Below are positions 1 to 14,533 of a stretch of DNA of 64,000 nucleotides, in pieces. The notes under the pieces were generated by a model. It ran no database searches, was not told the origin of the DNA, and worked only from the letters and a program-made list of their open reading frames with translations. The position numbers and the translations under genes were made by a program. Source of the DNA: Ricinus communis. Its lineage: Eukaryota; Streptophyta; Magnoliopsida; Malpighiales; Euphorbiaceae. The stretch is taken from assembly GCF_019578655.1 (NCBI RefSeq), contig NC_063265.1, forward strand, positions 1,832,501 through 1,896,500, written 5' to 3'. Within the stretch, counting starts at the first letter, position 1; every line of letters starts with the position of its first letter.

Positions 1-1725
<1,725 letters not shown>

Positions 1726-3146
1726 TTACAAGTGGATACCCGAAAACTTTGTTAGAAATTATCCCTTTTCTTTATTGGGATTGGGACTAAGAAGAATGGT
1801 TGGGACAACAAACATCCATCTCGTTCGTACTTTGGATACCCGTATAACCATCGAAGACTGTTGAAGTGACTAATTCCTAGAAATTAAGGAAGATTGAGGA
1901 CAAAGAAATTGTTGGAGTTAGCTTAATATTATATTTTTCTCTAGTATCAACATGCTTGATGTTAAGAAAAGATCTTTTGCAGGAAGGTTGGCTAGAGATT
2001 TCTTGTAAAAACACTAGCCCTGCTCAGTTCATAATGAGAATATTTCACTCCCCTTTTTATTCTACGTTTTATTCTCATTATGCACATTAAGGGAGGAGCC
2101 GTATGAGATGAAAATCTCACGTACGGTTCTGGAACGGAGATTCTTTGAATCGAATGACGACCGTAACGGATGTCCGCTCAATCCGAAGGAAATTATGCAG
2201 AAGCTTTACAGAATTATTATGAAGCTATGCGGCTAGAAATTGATCCCTATGATCGAAGTTATATACTCTATAATATAGGCCTTATTCACACAAGTAATGG
2301 AGAACATACAAAAGCTTTGGAATATTATTTTCGGGCACTAGAACGAAACCCCTTCTTACCACAAGCTTTAAATAATATGGCCGTGATCTGTCATTACGTG
2401 CGACTATCTCCACTATAGAAAGAAAAGAAAAAAGAAAAAAATAGGCTTTCTACATATGCATTGTCAAAAACAACGATTTTTTATCGGTACCAGAAAATAA
2501 AGCAACTTCATAAAAGTCAAAATATGAAGAAAAAATATGCCTAGATACTTTATTCCATGGATAAAGGATCTAATTGATAGAGGAAGCATCGTAAAGATCA
2601 ATTAGCGAGATTTTTGGACGATTCAATAATAACTACGCTTACTTATGTCATAATATGAGACAAAAGTTAGGAATCAACCGTAAAAGAGTAGATCCCCTAA
2701 AGTATTGAAAGCGGTGTAGCATCGGATCCCAAAGATAGTAAGTCTTTCTTATGAGGGAAGGTCTTTTCAAAGATTCTATATAAATTTCTATATAAAAAAC
2801 CCGAGATAGTTACCTTTCGGAAAATTCTAACGATAGTAGAAGGTCATGCTTTATTCTTCCCGAAGGTGGGAGAAAAGATAAAACTGATTTTTCATCCAAA
2901 TTCCAGTTTGAAACTCATGTAATGTAATTAACCCCTTTTGGTTAACTCCGAGAAAAAAATGGGACACCAAAAGAATTGATCACGAGCCGTATGAGGTAGG
3001 AAACTCTCAAGTACTCAGTTCTAATGGAAGGAATTTGCTTGCCTATTCTGACTGAGGAGAACAGGCCATTCGGCAGGGAGATTCTGAAATTGCGGAGGCT
3101 TGGTTCGATCAAGCCGCAGAGTATTGGAAACAAGCTATAGCGCTTA
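1726..3146 (+). pseudogene. ycf3: Plastid ycf3/pafI fragment: part of intron 1, exon 2, intron 2, start of exon 3 (NUPT)
   Basis: This is a nuclear copy of the plastid photosystem I assembly factor Ycf3, a TPR protein. The 3' part of group II intron 1 occupies about 1726-2167, with a clear domain V hairpin at 2095-2132. Exon 2 at 2168-2397 is unbroken and carries the TPR block with [20 protein letters not shown] and [18 protein letters not shown]. Group II intron 2 starts at 2398 with GTGCGACT and has a domain V relic near 2984-3023. Exon 3 starts at 3053 but its first Arg codon CGA reads TGA, then [20 protein letters not shown] follows until homology stops at about 3146 inside the ALTPGNY region. 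Exon 1 is absent. In plastid genomes rpoC2 and ycf3 are far apart and on the same strand; here they are adjacent and opposed, so the insert is rearranged. Confidence 0.93.
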
Positions 3147-5050
3147 AAACATGTGAGGTCTTCTTGAATCTAGTCCATTTTCTTAAAGCTTAGCCAATAC
3201 TCCAAGTTATTAACCTAACTTACTAATTAATTATGTACAGAGCTCACGTAGTCTAGCCTATGAGTTATGATTTGATTTCCAACTTTTAAGGCTAATAAAC
3301 TACTTTTTAATGAAAATGCATAATTCAGTGATCTCATATTTAATATGACCCAATTAGTTCAATTAAAATATGGCAAAACCCACTAAATCTATATAGATTT
3401 TAAATTTAGGCCTAATATATCATCTCTTTAACCTAATGGACTACAATTTTCATATCAGATCTAATTTTAAGGCCTAATGTCTATATGTCCAGTTTTAATT
3501 AGGCAATCAAATAATAGATATTTAGCATACATTCAAAATAAAGCAAAGATAAAGTGCAGAAAAATTAAATCTAGTTATTACAACCCTCCTATACTAAAAA
3601 TCAAAAGAAAAATGCATAAATTAAGTTACAATGTACAAAAATTGCTAAAAATTACATAAAAAATACGAAAATACGACTAAAAAATAAAGTGCAAAAAAAT
3701 TAAATCTAGTTATTACAACCCTCCTATCACTAAAAATCAAAAGAAAAATGCATAAATTAAGTTACAATGTACAAAAATTGCTAAAAATCACATAAAAATA
3801 CGAAAATACGACTAAAATTGGTCCAGAGTCTATCGACTCTAGGGCTTGGTAACGACTGGTTTTGTATCTTTTCTCAATCCTCTCTCGCGCAGAAGCCGAT
3901 TTAACATGCACAAAAGATAAAGCATGATTAGAACTCGAAAAATAAAGCAAGAATCATAATAAAAAAAATCAAATTAAGTGAGAGATCATAAAAATAATAC
4001 AAACTCTAAAAAAAGAAAAAAAAAACCTGATAGAATGCAAAAAAAAACTTCACAAAACAGATCCTAGATTTTAATCATGCAACCCTAGAGATCTAATTCA
4101 ATTATAAAATTATAAAGAAACCATAAATCTAACATGTAATCCTAATCATTTGATTAATCAGATTCAAAATCCAAAATCAAACATATTATCATCTTTAAAA
4201 CCCTACATGTTCTTATTATCATATTCAAAATCTAATAAAATCAACAATATTTAATTCATAAGAAACCCTAATCTAATCATGTAAAACATAGAAAACAGTA
4301 AAAAATATCCTAATCATATTCCTAGAATCATAAAAATACAAGAACCAGTTGAAGGAAAAAGTGATGTTGATGATGTTAGATATGGGGAATCCTCAGGTTG
4401 TTACTATAGTTTGCTGATCTGTGAGTCTTTGGAGATGATGAGGCTATTGAATCAAGGATCGGTTAAGAATTAAGTGTTGATTAAGTTTGGGAAATCTTTT
4501 GTCATTCTACAAAAAGATTTCCTAATCTAGGGTTCTTTCTTAGTGATTTCACTCTCTAGTTATCAAAAAAGCTCTCTGCTTAATTAAATGTAGATTTTTA
4601 GTATTTTTAGTAACAGTAGCCTATAATCAATGTAGCTCCCTCTAGACATAGGGCATCATATTCTATTTATAGTAGTAGGGTTAGGAAACCCTAGATAACT
4701 ACTTAATTATTTAAATTAAAAAGAAACAATTATCTTCTCCTTTTATCCAATAATTAAACCTTTTAAGATTAATATGCAATAAATCAAATTAAAATCCTTA
4801 TAATTTAAATAATTATCACTAAGTATATATTTAAAATCTCAATAGCTTTGTTATCCTAAATAGACTTTAATTAATATAAGAACTAATCAATGAATAATAG
4901 ATTCATATTAAGCCTATTATATAAGGTCCATTAGTTTTTTAATTAATTATCCTTTAATTAGGTCTAATATATATGAGCTTAAGCTGCACTTCAATCCTCA
5001 CTTAAAGCCTATTTATGTGTGACCCAAAATGTGCCTGACGTGTTGGCAAT
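3147..5050 (-). mobile_element. LTR-like retroelement remnant, minus orientation, no coding sequence
   Basis: This is a moderately AT-rich stretch with no credible reading frame. On the minus strand a TATA-type signal (CTATAAATAGA, near 4665) is followed by GGGTT-rich leader DNA and text of the type 'TTAGGATT/GATTAGGTTTC', which closely resembles the plus-strand segment at about 44740-45400. I read both as LTRs of one Ty3/gypsy-like family in opposite orientations. No terminal dinucleotides or target duplication could be fixed. Confidence 0.4.
3551..3820. repeat. Tandem duplication, 135-bp unit, two copies
   Basis: The block beginning AAAGTGCA(G/A)AAAAATTAAATC at 3551 is repeated at 3686 with an offset of 135 bp. 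The copies differ at only a few positions, which points to a recent local duplication inside the LTR-like segment. Confidence 0.9.
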
Positions 5051-5060
5051 GAATATGGAT

Positions 5061-6125
5061 TATAAACTAAACTCCTGTAATTCAATGTTAATTCTCTAAT
5101 TTAACGTAATCCATATTCATAGATCAAGATTGGCCTCTAGCAATGCATCATGATCACCTAAATGTATATAAATAATTAAAGTGCTTTAATCAGCCCTTTC
5201 AGTAAATAATCTTACAATATTATCCTTTCATTGTATTTTTATTCCAATTGATTCATAGAGTATGGATGCAAGCATCAACTCTACAATTGAACCAATCGTA
5301 TTTGTTCTTAATAATTGCATATAACATTTTGAATAAGATTTATGAGACATTTTTCATAATCTTTATTCAAACAACATTGGCTAAGAATTTTCATATTAAA
5401 GCATATCAAGAATCATCAGGATAAGGTCCCATGACATATTACCTTAAGCAATAAATTCTTTATTGATAAATTATTATCTTCATATGATTCTTACTATATC
5501 TAATGAATATCACTTAAACGCTCCTTAGATAGGAGAACATAAGATAACATCAAAGTATAGTAATCCTCACATAAGACAATATACTATTATCTCAAGTCTA
5601 AGGATCACACCTTACATAATTGTCATAAGAGTATTGTTTATAGACATTTTGGGTAAATTTCATATGGACTATTCAGTGTGGTCATGTTAAATGAACATGT
5701 TCAATGAACTTGTTCTTCTAACTAGCATCCATATGCTTATCCCAGAATCCTTATTCCTCAATCTTATGAGGCAGATTACTTACTTCACAAGTAAGTGATA
5801 ATATATTATGGTAGTCTCGATCGTTTGATCAATATCCAATGATCAATATCTAATTCTTGATCAAATACTGACTATGAACAAAGTTTATGAGCATATGTTA
5901 TGAAAATCTCATTATTATAAACTCGTTTTATAATTTCTCTTACATTTGTGTTTACATTCCATAGTGTTCAACTATAACGGTCTGGATTATTCCTTGATAA
6001 TATCACGAGTACTCACACCATTAAAAGTCGAACAATGCCTTTAGGATAATTGTATGCCATCAATATGATGTATAAGTTAAGATAGATTATCTGGCAATTT
6101 CTTACCTTTAGGGCATACTCTAACA
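5061..6125 (-). repeat. LTR copy A
   Basis: This copy shares long runs with the segment at 6560-7643, including TTCAATGTTAATTCTCTAAT, the text around AATGCATCATGATCACCTAA, and the end TCTAACA at 6119-6125. On the minus strand it starts TGTTAGAGTATGCCC. The lower boundary is placed where similarity to copy B begins. Confidence 0.7.
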
Positions 6126-6559
6126 ATCTCCCACTTGCACTGAAGCACTATTAGAGCCAACCATTATAGTGTCCAATACCAAACTCTTTCTTATGATAAT
6201 CATGTTCTTGCTATATAAAACGACTTTATTGGAGGATCAACTTTATTATCCTCAATGTGTATTTGTTTTATCTTTATATTCTACTAATAAGGCATTTATT
6301 GGTAATGCCTCAATATAATACTTTGGATCACAGATCAGACCTTAGTTCTTTGAAAATGTATTTATTGCCTATAACTCTTTAAACCAATAATAGTTAAGAA
6401 CCACACCTTATTCTTAAAAAAATATTAAAGATCCAAATATCTCTTATATATTGCCTCAAATATAATTATATGTACTGAGTTCAAGTTGTAAGAATGAATT
6501 TTTTGGAACTCTTTTCAAAAGTCATGCTTTCCTTTTAAAAATGAAATAAATCTATCTAT

Positions 6560-7643
6560 TATAAATTAAACTCTTGTATTTCAATGTTAATTCTCTAATT
6601 TAACTTAATCCATATTCATAGATCAAGATTGGCCTCTACCAATGCATCATGATCACCTAAATGTAAATAAATAATTAAAGTGCTTTAATCAACCCTTTCA
6701 GTGGACAATTTTATAATGTAATCCTTTCATTTTATTTTTATCCTAATTGATTCATAGAGCATGGATGCAAGCATCAACTCTACAATTGAACCAATTGTAT
6801 TTGTTCTTGATAATTGCATATAACATCTTGAATAAGATTTATGAAACACTTTTCATAATCTTTATTCAAACAATCTTGGCCAAGGATTTTCATATTAAAG
6901 CATAACAAGAATCATTAGGATAAGGTTTCATGACATATTACCTTAGGCAATGAATATTACCTCAGGCAATAAATTCTTTATAGATAACTTATTATCTTCA
7001 TATGATTCTTACTATACCCAATGAATATCATTTAAACACTCCTTGGATAAGAGAAGATAAGATAGCATCAAAGTATAGTAATCCTCATATAAGACAATAT
7101 ACTATTATCTCAAGTCTAAGGATCACATCTTACATGATTGTCATAAGAGTATTGTCTATAGACACTTGAGGTAAATTTCATATGGACTATTCAGTATGGT
7201 CATATTAAATGCACATGCTCAATGAACTTGTTCTTCTAATTAGCATCCATATGCTTATCTTAGAATCCTTATTCCTCAATCTTGTGAGGCAGATTACTTA
7301 CTTCACAGGTAAGTGATAACATATTATGGTAGTCTTGACCTTTTGATCAATATCCAATGATCAATATCTAATTCTTGATCAAACACCGACTATGAACAAA
7401 GTTTAGGAACATATGTTATGAAAATCTCATTATTATAAACTTGCTTTATAATTTCTCTTACATTCGTGTTTACATTCCATGGTGTTCAACTCTAACGGTC
7501 TGGATTATTCTTTGATAATATCACGAGTACTCGTACCATTAAGAGTCGAACAAGGCCTTTAGGATAATTGTATGCCATCAATATGATGTATAAGTTAAGA
7601 TAGATTATTTGACAATTTCTTGCCTTTAAGGCATACTCTAACA
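6560..7643 (-). repeat. LTR copy B
   Basis: This is the second copy of the LTR in direct orientation with copy A. Relative to copy A it carries a short extra segment near 6940-6960, where a 'CCTTAGGCAATGAAT' type phrase is repeated; this raises the offset from 1499 to 1519 bp. It ends at 7643 next to a second polypurine tract. Confidence 0.7.
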
Positions 7644-9603
7644 ATCTCCCACTAGCACTGAAGCACTATTAAAGCCAATCATTATAGTGTCCAATACCGA
7701 ACTCTTTCTTATAATAATCATGTTCTTGCTAGATCAAACGACTTTATTGGAGGATCAAATTTATTATCCTCAATATGTATTTGTTTTATCTTTATATTCT
7801 ACTAATAAGTCATTTATTGGTAATGCCTCAATATAATACCTTGGATCACATATCAGATCTTGGTTCTTTGAAAATATATTTATTGTCTATAACTCTTTAA
7901 ATCAATAATAGTTAAGAACCGCATCTTATTCTTAAAAAAAATATTAAAGATCCAAATATCTCTCATATATTGCCTTAAATATAATTATATGTACTGAGCT
8001 CAAGTTGTAAGAATGACTTTTTTGGAACTCTTTTCAAAAATCATGTCTTCCTTTTAAAAATGAAATGAATCTATCTTGTGAGTTTATTTTATGTGATTCA
8101 TAATCAAAATCTAGAATAACCATAAAGTCTAGTACATAACATGATATATATACATAATAAACTATTATGCTTTCGTATAAATCATTCTATTAACAATCTC
8201 TTTCTCAATGAGTATTTATAGCACATATCTCTTTAGATATGTCATAAGACATGGAAAGAATCTATCTTTGATTCTATTATGTTAAACTCCATTAACATAT
8301 ATGTCTATGTAATCAAACTTTAGAATATTCGTGTAATTTAAAACATCTCTACATATTGCAATCTTAGAAAGTAATCTACATGTTCTAACTCTTTATGGAT
8401 TTATAAGTCTTGATAGACTCATGATAAAGGACTGTCACTTTTCCTTTATCTATATGTCCACGACATACAATATTAGAAACATTATTATACTCCCACTAAG
8501 CCCTTCATATACACTTGTTTATTTTATATGGATTGATACTTATAATTATATTATTAATCAACCATTTGATTAAGTATCTCAACCTTTGTGTAAAGACTTT
8601 CATATTAGTTTTTTTAAAAAAAACTCATTTGCACCTTAATGAATCTTAACCATTTAGATGGGTCCAACACAGTCTTCACTTAGTTAAATAATATGGTATC
8701 CATAATAGAACTTTATGGCTTGATGCCAACTCTAAGCATTAATGTCAAACATTAGTTCTTAATATAGTAGTCTCACCAACAATGAGATATATTTGCACAT
8801 TCTATAAAAGATCTCTATTTCTTATAAATATGTTGTACCCTACTACATATCGAAGTATGTATATTATTAGCTTAAGGTTATAAAATTTATGCTAAGCATC
8901 TTCAAGCTTTGTTCCATCTTAATGCTAGTTTGTTTATCTTGATATCTATCAAGATCTATCAAACTCTCGCCGCTTCTTTTGAAAAACTCCTTTTCTAGAA
9001 AGATAACATATCTCAAATAAACACTTTTGTTTCAAGCGTATTATAATGTTGATATCCTAAAACCCCTTTTTGGATATCTTACAAACTTACTTTTATTAGA
9101 TCAAGCTTTCTTGTTTTATCTAAATGTGCATGTTTCTCTCAAACATCACAAACTAGTCTATATTATATATAGACTTTATTATGATCATAGCATAAATGGG
9201 ACATATTAAAAGTAATGGTTATAAGAGTAAATATCATATAAGAAAGCTTACAATGCTCTTTATTGATATAACTATATCTCATAAAGTTAGGTTTTATCAT
9301 CTTATGAAAATTTATCAATTTGAGCAATTGCAAGTTATAGACATTCAAGTGATGATCCAAGTATTCCATATCATGATCTAATCTTGATAGGATACTTTAT
9401 CATGATTCCTCCTAAAAGCAAGCATTCATCCTATGTATCGCTTACAAATTCGGCATATGTGTCTTTCTTAAAGACAACTTAATTATAATACTGATTTCAT
9501 AAGATTTATAAGCTACATAACTTTTTTTGTTACTTATTTGTCTTAATATTAATAATATAATCCTTATGCCTATTTAGGATAGCTTTAGTTTTCTCACAAT
9601 AGT

Positions 9604-10152
9604 TTCTCATATAAGACAATATATTATTATCTTAAGTCTAAGGATCACATCTTACATGATCATCATAATAGTATTGTCCATAGACACTTGGGATAAATTT
9701 CATTTGGACTACTTAGTGGGGTCATATTCAATGAACTTGTCTTCTAATAAGCACCCATATGCTTATCTTGGAATCCCTATTCCGCAACCTTATAAGGCAA
9801 ATTGCTTACTTCATAAGTAAATGATAATACATTATGGTAGTCTCGAGCATTTGATCAAATATCGTACGATCAATATTCAATTATTGATCAAACATCGACT
9901 ATGAACAAAGTTTAGAAACGTATGTAATGAGAACATAATCATTATAGACTTACTTTATAATTTTCTTACATTTGTGTTTACATTCCGCAGTGTTTATCTT
10001 TAATGGTCTAGATTATTCCTTGATAATATCATGATTACTCGTACCATTAAAAGTCGAATAATGCCTTTAGTATAATTGTATACCCATCAATATGATGTAT
10101 AAATTAACATAGATCATTTGACAACTTCTTGTCTTTAAGGCATACTATAACA
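9604..10152 (-). repeat. Truncated third LTR copy
   Basis: The segment from CTCATATAAGACAATATA to ACTATAACA matches about the upper half of copies A and B. On the minus strand it starts TGTTATAGTATGCC. Its other half is replaced by unrelated DNA below 9604, so this LTR is broken. Confidence 0.7.
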
Positions 10153-10767
10153 CCAAGCTCATGGCTCAAAGCCTCCAAGCCTTAAGGCTTTCATATTCAA
10201 TCAACAATCAAAAGAACCAATAGATCTAACATCCAAGATTCAACATCCAACATCTAATATCCAACTTCTTACATCCATGGCATGTTGAATACCTCTATCT
10301 TTATGAATCAAAACCTACAATCAATAAGCTTCATAATGTCATTGTATAAGAAGATTGGCAAAAGAAAATAACTCATCACACAATTATGTATTGCTTGAAT
10401 AGTTGACCTATTAAGCATAATCTTACCTGCTTGTTATAACAATCTTTTCCAACTTTTTAATTTTTTCCAAACTTGCTCATTTTTATTTTTGATGATTTCA
10501 TAAAATTAGGTAATCTAAGGTACTTTTTATTATTTAAAATAATTTAAATAGTAAACGACCTTTGAAGGGTTATTCAATTATGTTCACTAACAATACTACT
10601 TAAAATCACCTGTGATTCTTGTTGGCCAAATGTTTTCTTGTATGCATAACCTATTAAATAGAAATCAAAACCCATATAGTCTTACCTCGTGCAAAACAAA
10701 CTTTTATAAAATAGAGGAGTTTAGCTTTTATATATTTCTTCACAACATCAAACTACTAGGATCATAC
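10153..10767. other. No gene seen; flanking DNA
   Basis: AT-rich DNA. Between 10195 and 10280 short phrases such as AACATCCAA recur several times. No reading frame or RNA gene is supported. Confidence 0.6.
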
Positions 10768-11735
10768 TTAAGTAACAATATAGGTAGTTCCCACAACGAG
10801 ACTACAACTAAGTTTGTGCCATTTCTTTAATTAGTCATCAATAATAGCTCTCTACCATGCAACTTGGCATATCCTTGTGTGATACTATCATAGTTATGCA
10901 ATCCAAGCTCAGTCATTCTTTCTAATTATATGTTGCATTGTTTCATTATTATTTCAAATATCTTCAATTCTACTATAATTGCCCTTTCATTTGTATAAAA
11001 CTATTGGCTTAAAAAAAATATTAACTGTCAAAATAGAAATATGGTCTACTCATTAAGTAACAACATAGGTAGTTCCCACACCGAGACCATAACTAAGTTT
11101 GTATCATCCTTGTAATTAGTAATTAATGATAGCTTTCTACCATAAAACTTTTTCTATCCTATATGATACTATCATAATTATACAATCCAACTCCAATCAT
11201 TCTATCTATTCCTATTTTGAGCTATTTGATTATTCTTTAAAATATTTCCAATTCTACTATATATCTCTCATTTGTATATGCCATTAATGTAAAAACATTA
11301 GTTGCCAAAATAGGAATACAGTTCAGTCCTTAAGTAACAATATAGATAGTTTCCATAATGAGACTATAACTAAGTTTCTGTCGTTCTTGTAAGTACTAAT
11401 TAATGATAGCTCTCTACCATGAAACTTTATCTATCCTTGTGTGATACTATCATAATTATACAATCCAAGCCCAATCATCCTCTCTATGCCTTTATGGAGC
11501 TGTTTGATTATTCTTTGAAATGTCTCCAATTCCACTATATAGTCCTTTCAATAATTGTTGTATATGCCATTGGCTTTAAACAAAATATCGGTTGTCAAAA
11601 TAGGAATATGGTCCAGGCCTTAAGTAACAATATAGATAGTTTCCACAATGAGACTGTAACTAAGTTTGTGTCATTTCTGTAATTAATAATTAATGATAGC
11701 TCTCTACCATAATAAACTTTACCTATCCTAATTTA
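10768..11735. repeat. Satellite-like tandem array, about 284-bp unit, 3.4 copies
   Basis: The phrase AGTAACAATATAGGTAGTT or a close variant starts at 10771, 11055, 11334 and 11622, giving steps of 284, 279 and 288 bp. Each unit contains 'GAGACTATAACTAAGTTTGT', 'TAATGATAGCTCTCTACCAT' and 'GATACTATCATAATTATACA' variants. Copies are clearly diverged. Short ORFs in the array arise from the repeat and are not genes. Confidence 0.85.
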
Positions 11736-12651
11736 GTCGAAAGTGGAAAATAAAGCATCCATGATCTTTCTCATTTATGGTAAAACTTTAAACTAATTTT
11801 GGATCCTTTTTAAAGGGCATACTTCATGGTTGTTGCACTAAAGGAATGTAGTGATAAATTCTTTCATAGTATACATAATGTATCTTCTAGATCCTCCAAA
11901 CCACCCTAGTGATCAACCTCCCTATTTTTTACATCCTTCGAATTAAACCTCCAACAAAACTTCTAACATTGTAACTACTAACTTGGATTCATGTGCATCT
12001 AAGCAAATGTCTGCAAAAAGAAGATAAAATGTAGCAAGACATAGGTAATCACCATTAAAATCAAAATAACCCTAGAGATTTAAGATAAGCATAAAGTTTA
12101 GAAGAAATATAAGGCTCCATCGAAAGGAGAAAAATAAACCCTAGACTCTAGAAAAACTTTTCCTTGAATATTTTATTTAATAGTGAAATCCTTAAACTCA
12201 AAATTGAAAACTAATATTCTTTATTTCTCTTTTATCTTTTGCTTAAAAAAAATTTAGTTGTTTCTTTTTTTAACTCTATGATCACTGCAATAAATTAAAT
12301 AATTTATAAAATCTAACTTGTTGGCATGAATAAAATTAAGGCTTTATGCTTTAACAACAAGCATAATTATATTAGAAAAAGAAGAATGTCTTACTTATGT
12401 TTACTCTTGGTTACTTGTAATTTCATATTTATATTTTGGAGTCATTTGTACTTAAGTGTATGGTACTATATATACCTATAAATATTGATATTATTTTAGT
12501 TAATAATTTATTAATATAATTAAATACTATATTAGTCAATTATATATAGTACTTAATTATTGATCAATTAAATATATTATTTTTATTTATTAAATTTTTT
12601 TATTTATCTGTAGAATTTACGAGTGGTACTTGACAACTATAAGATTTAACT
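11736..12651. other. No gene seen
   Basis: AT-rich single-copy-looking DNA without a plausible gene or recognised repeat. Its function, if any, cannot be told from sequence. Confidence 0.5.
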
Positions 12652-13530
12652 ATAAAATATACCCCTCTTTCGGGGTTGTTTTCTCATAGTAACAAATATA
12701 CCATTTTCATGCAATTATTTTATCATATTCACAAATATACCCCTTTTACGGGATTATTTTATAATATTTACAAATATAACCTTCTTACAGGGTTGATTGC
12801 TCATATTTACAAATATACCCGCTTATAGGTTGATTTCTCATATTCATAAATATACCCCTTTTACAGAGTTATTTACTTATATTGACAAATATATCCATTT
12901 TACGGGATTGTTTTAACATACTCACAAATATACCCCTTTTTCGGGGTTATTTTCTAATATTTACGAATATACATCTCTTATGGGGTTGTATTCTCATATT
13001 GAAAAACATACCTCTTTTATGGAGTTGTTTTCTAATACTCACAAATATACCCCTCTTACGAGATTGTTTTATCATAGTAAAATATATACTCCTTTTATGG
13101 AGTTACTTTTTCATACTCACAATATATAACCCTTTTATGATGTTATTTTTTACTATTGACAAATATACTCTTTTACATTGTTATTTTCTTATATTCATAA
13201 ATATAACCCTATTACGGGATTGATTTCTCATATTCATAAATATACTCTTTTTACGGAGTTATTTTTTCATACTTACAAATATACTTCTTCCACAGGATTG
13301 TTTTCTAATATTGACAAAAATACATCTTTTACATGGTTGTTTTCTCATATTCATAAATATACCTCTCTTATTGGGTTAATTTCTCATATTTATAAATATA
13401 TCCCTTTTACGGAGTTGTTTTCTCATACTCACAAATATACCCTATGTATAATTTTTTTTTTAATATTGACAAATATATCCCTTTTACGAAGTTATTTTCT
13501 CATAATCACAAATATACATCCTTTATGGAG
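12652..13530. repeat. Minisatellite, 39-41-bp unit, about 22 copies
   Basis: Units follow the pattern ACAAATATACCCCTTTTACG followed by GGGTTGTTTTCTCATATTC. Successive ACAAATATAC starts lie about 40 bp apart (for example 12691, 12731, 12770). Each unit holds a short inverted repeat ACCCC...GGGGT around the TTTTAC core. Many units are 39 bp, a multiple of three, so 13-residue peptide repeats appear in two plus-strand ORFs (12882-13223 and 13178-13537). Confidence 0.92.
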
Positions 13531-14076
13531 TTGGTAAATTAAAATTATTAACTACACATATTTATTTATAGTTTTTTATTAGTTTGGTGAATTAAAAAAA
13601 TATTTTTAATTATTTAAAAATAAAAAGAATTTAAATCTCTATTCATATCATATCAGATCAAAACATTTCATACTAAATTATTTTAAAAGATTGATATAGC
13701 TAGAAACAAATCTTTATGTAATAATAAAATTTTAATATTTTTAGTTTAAAATTTCTGATATTTTATACCATTCTAAATTTTTTTAAATCTCTAGATTGTT
13801 GTGAACGGTGCTCACCTCCTAAGTAGTTGGGTTGGATTATCATCTAATACTAGTAATCTTAGCTCTACCCATCTCAAGATTACTATTAATAATACGAATC
13901 CTTATCAAAGAAATTTCCAAAGTAATGATTCTAAATACCAAATATTTCATGCCGACATTAGTTAGTATTCAAATAAAATCAATTACTAGTTGACTCATTG
14001 GTTTAAAGCATAATTTTCACTAAAAGCAAAAATGGCCGTGGATTCCTTTTCTAAAGTATTCTATCACCTGGCAGCT

Positions 14077-14077
14077 G

Positions 14078-14159
<82 letters not shown>
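14077..14159. repeat. Compound microsatellite (AC)n(AT)n
   Basis: About eight AC units pass directly into about 32 AT units, with no interruption. This is a strong candidate for length polymorphism. Confidence 0.97.
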
Positions 14160-14164
<5 letters not shown>

Positions 14165-14498
14165 CTGGTGACCAGCGTTAAAGATGTAAATTATATAATA
14201 TAAAATAAAAATTTTAATTATCTTATGTTTACAATATATTCTTAGATTTTAAATAAACTAATAAAGTATTATAATAATAATCAACATACAAATTAATATA
14301 TTAATATATTAATAAAATAAATTAAAAATATTATATATTTTTTAATTTTTTATCTTTAATATTTAAAAATTAGTATTGAGTTATTTAAATTTCATCATAA
14401 ATATATATAATGTGAGTAATTATATTAGAATTAAAAAATTAAATTGATTACATATATAATTAAAATAAAATTAGTATAGGTATTTTAGTCAGTTTGTA

Positions 14499-14500
<2 letters not shown>

Positions 14501-14531
<31 letters not shown>
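14501..14531. repeat. (TA)n microsatellite
   Basis: An uninterrupted run of about 14-15 TA units in AT-rich DNA. Confidence 0.95.

Positions 14532-14533
<2 letters not shown>

Larger units (their letters stand above)
5061..10152 (-). mobile_element. Rearranged LTR retrotransposon with duplicated LTR/PPT module
   Basis: Read on the minus strand, LTR starts of the form TGTTAGAGTATGCC lie at 6125 and 7643, each directly preceded by a purine-rich tract (complement of 6126-6135 and 7644-7653, ATCTCCCACT). This arrangement is the polypurine tract plus 3' LTR start of a retrotransposon. The module repeats with an offset of about 1.50-1.52 kb: the block at 5061-6557 is repeated at 6560-8074. A third LTR copy, truncated, lies at about 9604-10152 and begins TGTTATAGTATGCC on the minus strand with no polypurine tract before it, so it fits as the 5' LTR. 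The interior at 8075-9603 has no usable gag-pol ORF. The LTR start plus GTGGGAGA tract is Copia-like, but without protein the superfamily is uncertain. Confidence 0.75.

Noticed and set aside
10768..13530. CRISPR array
   Set aside because: Units are contiguous tandem repeats without unique spacers, and the genome is plant.
12882..13537. Two ORFs of 113 and 119 codons as real membrane-like proteins
   Set aside because: Both are translations of a 39-41-bp minisatellite; frame is kept by unit length, and there is no promoter, start context or family match.
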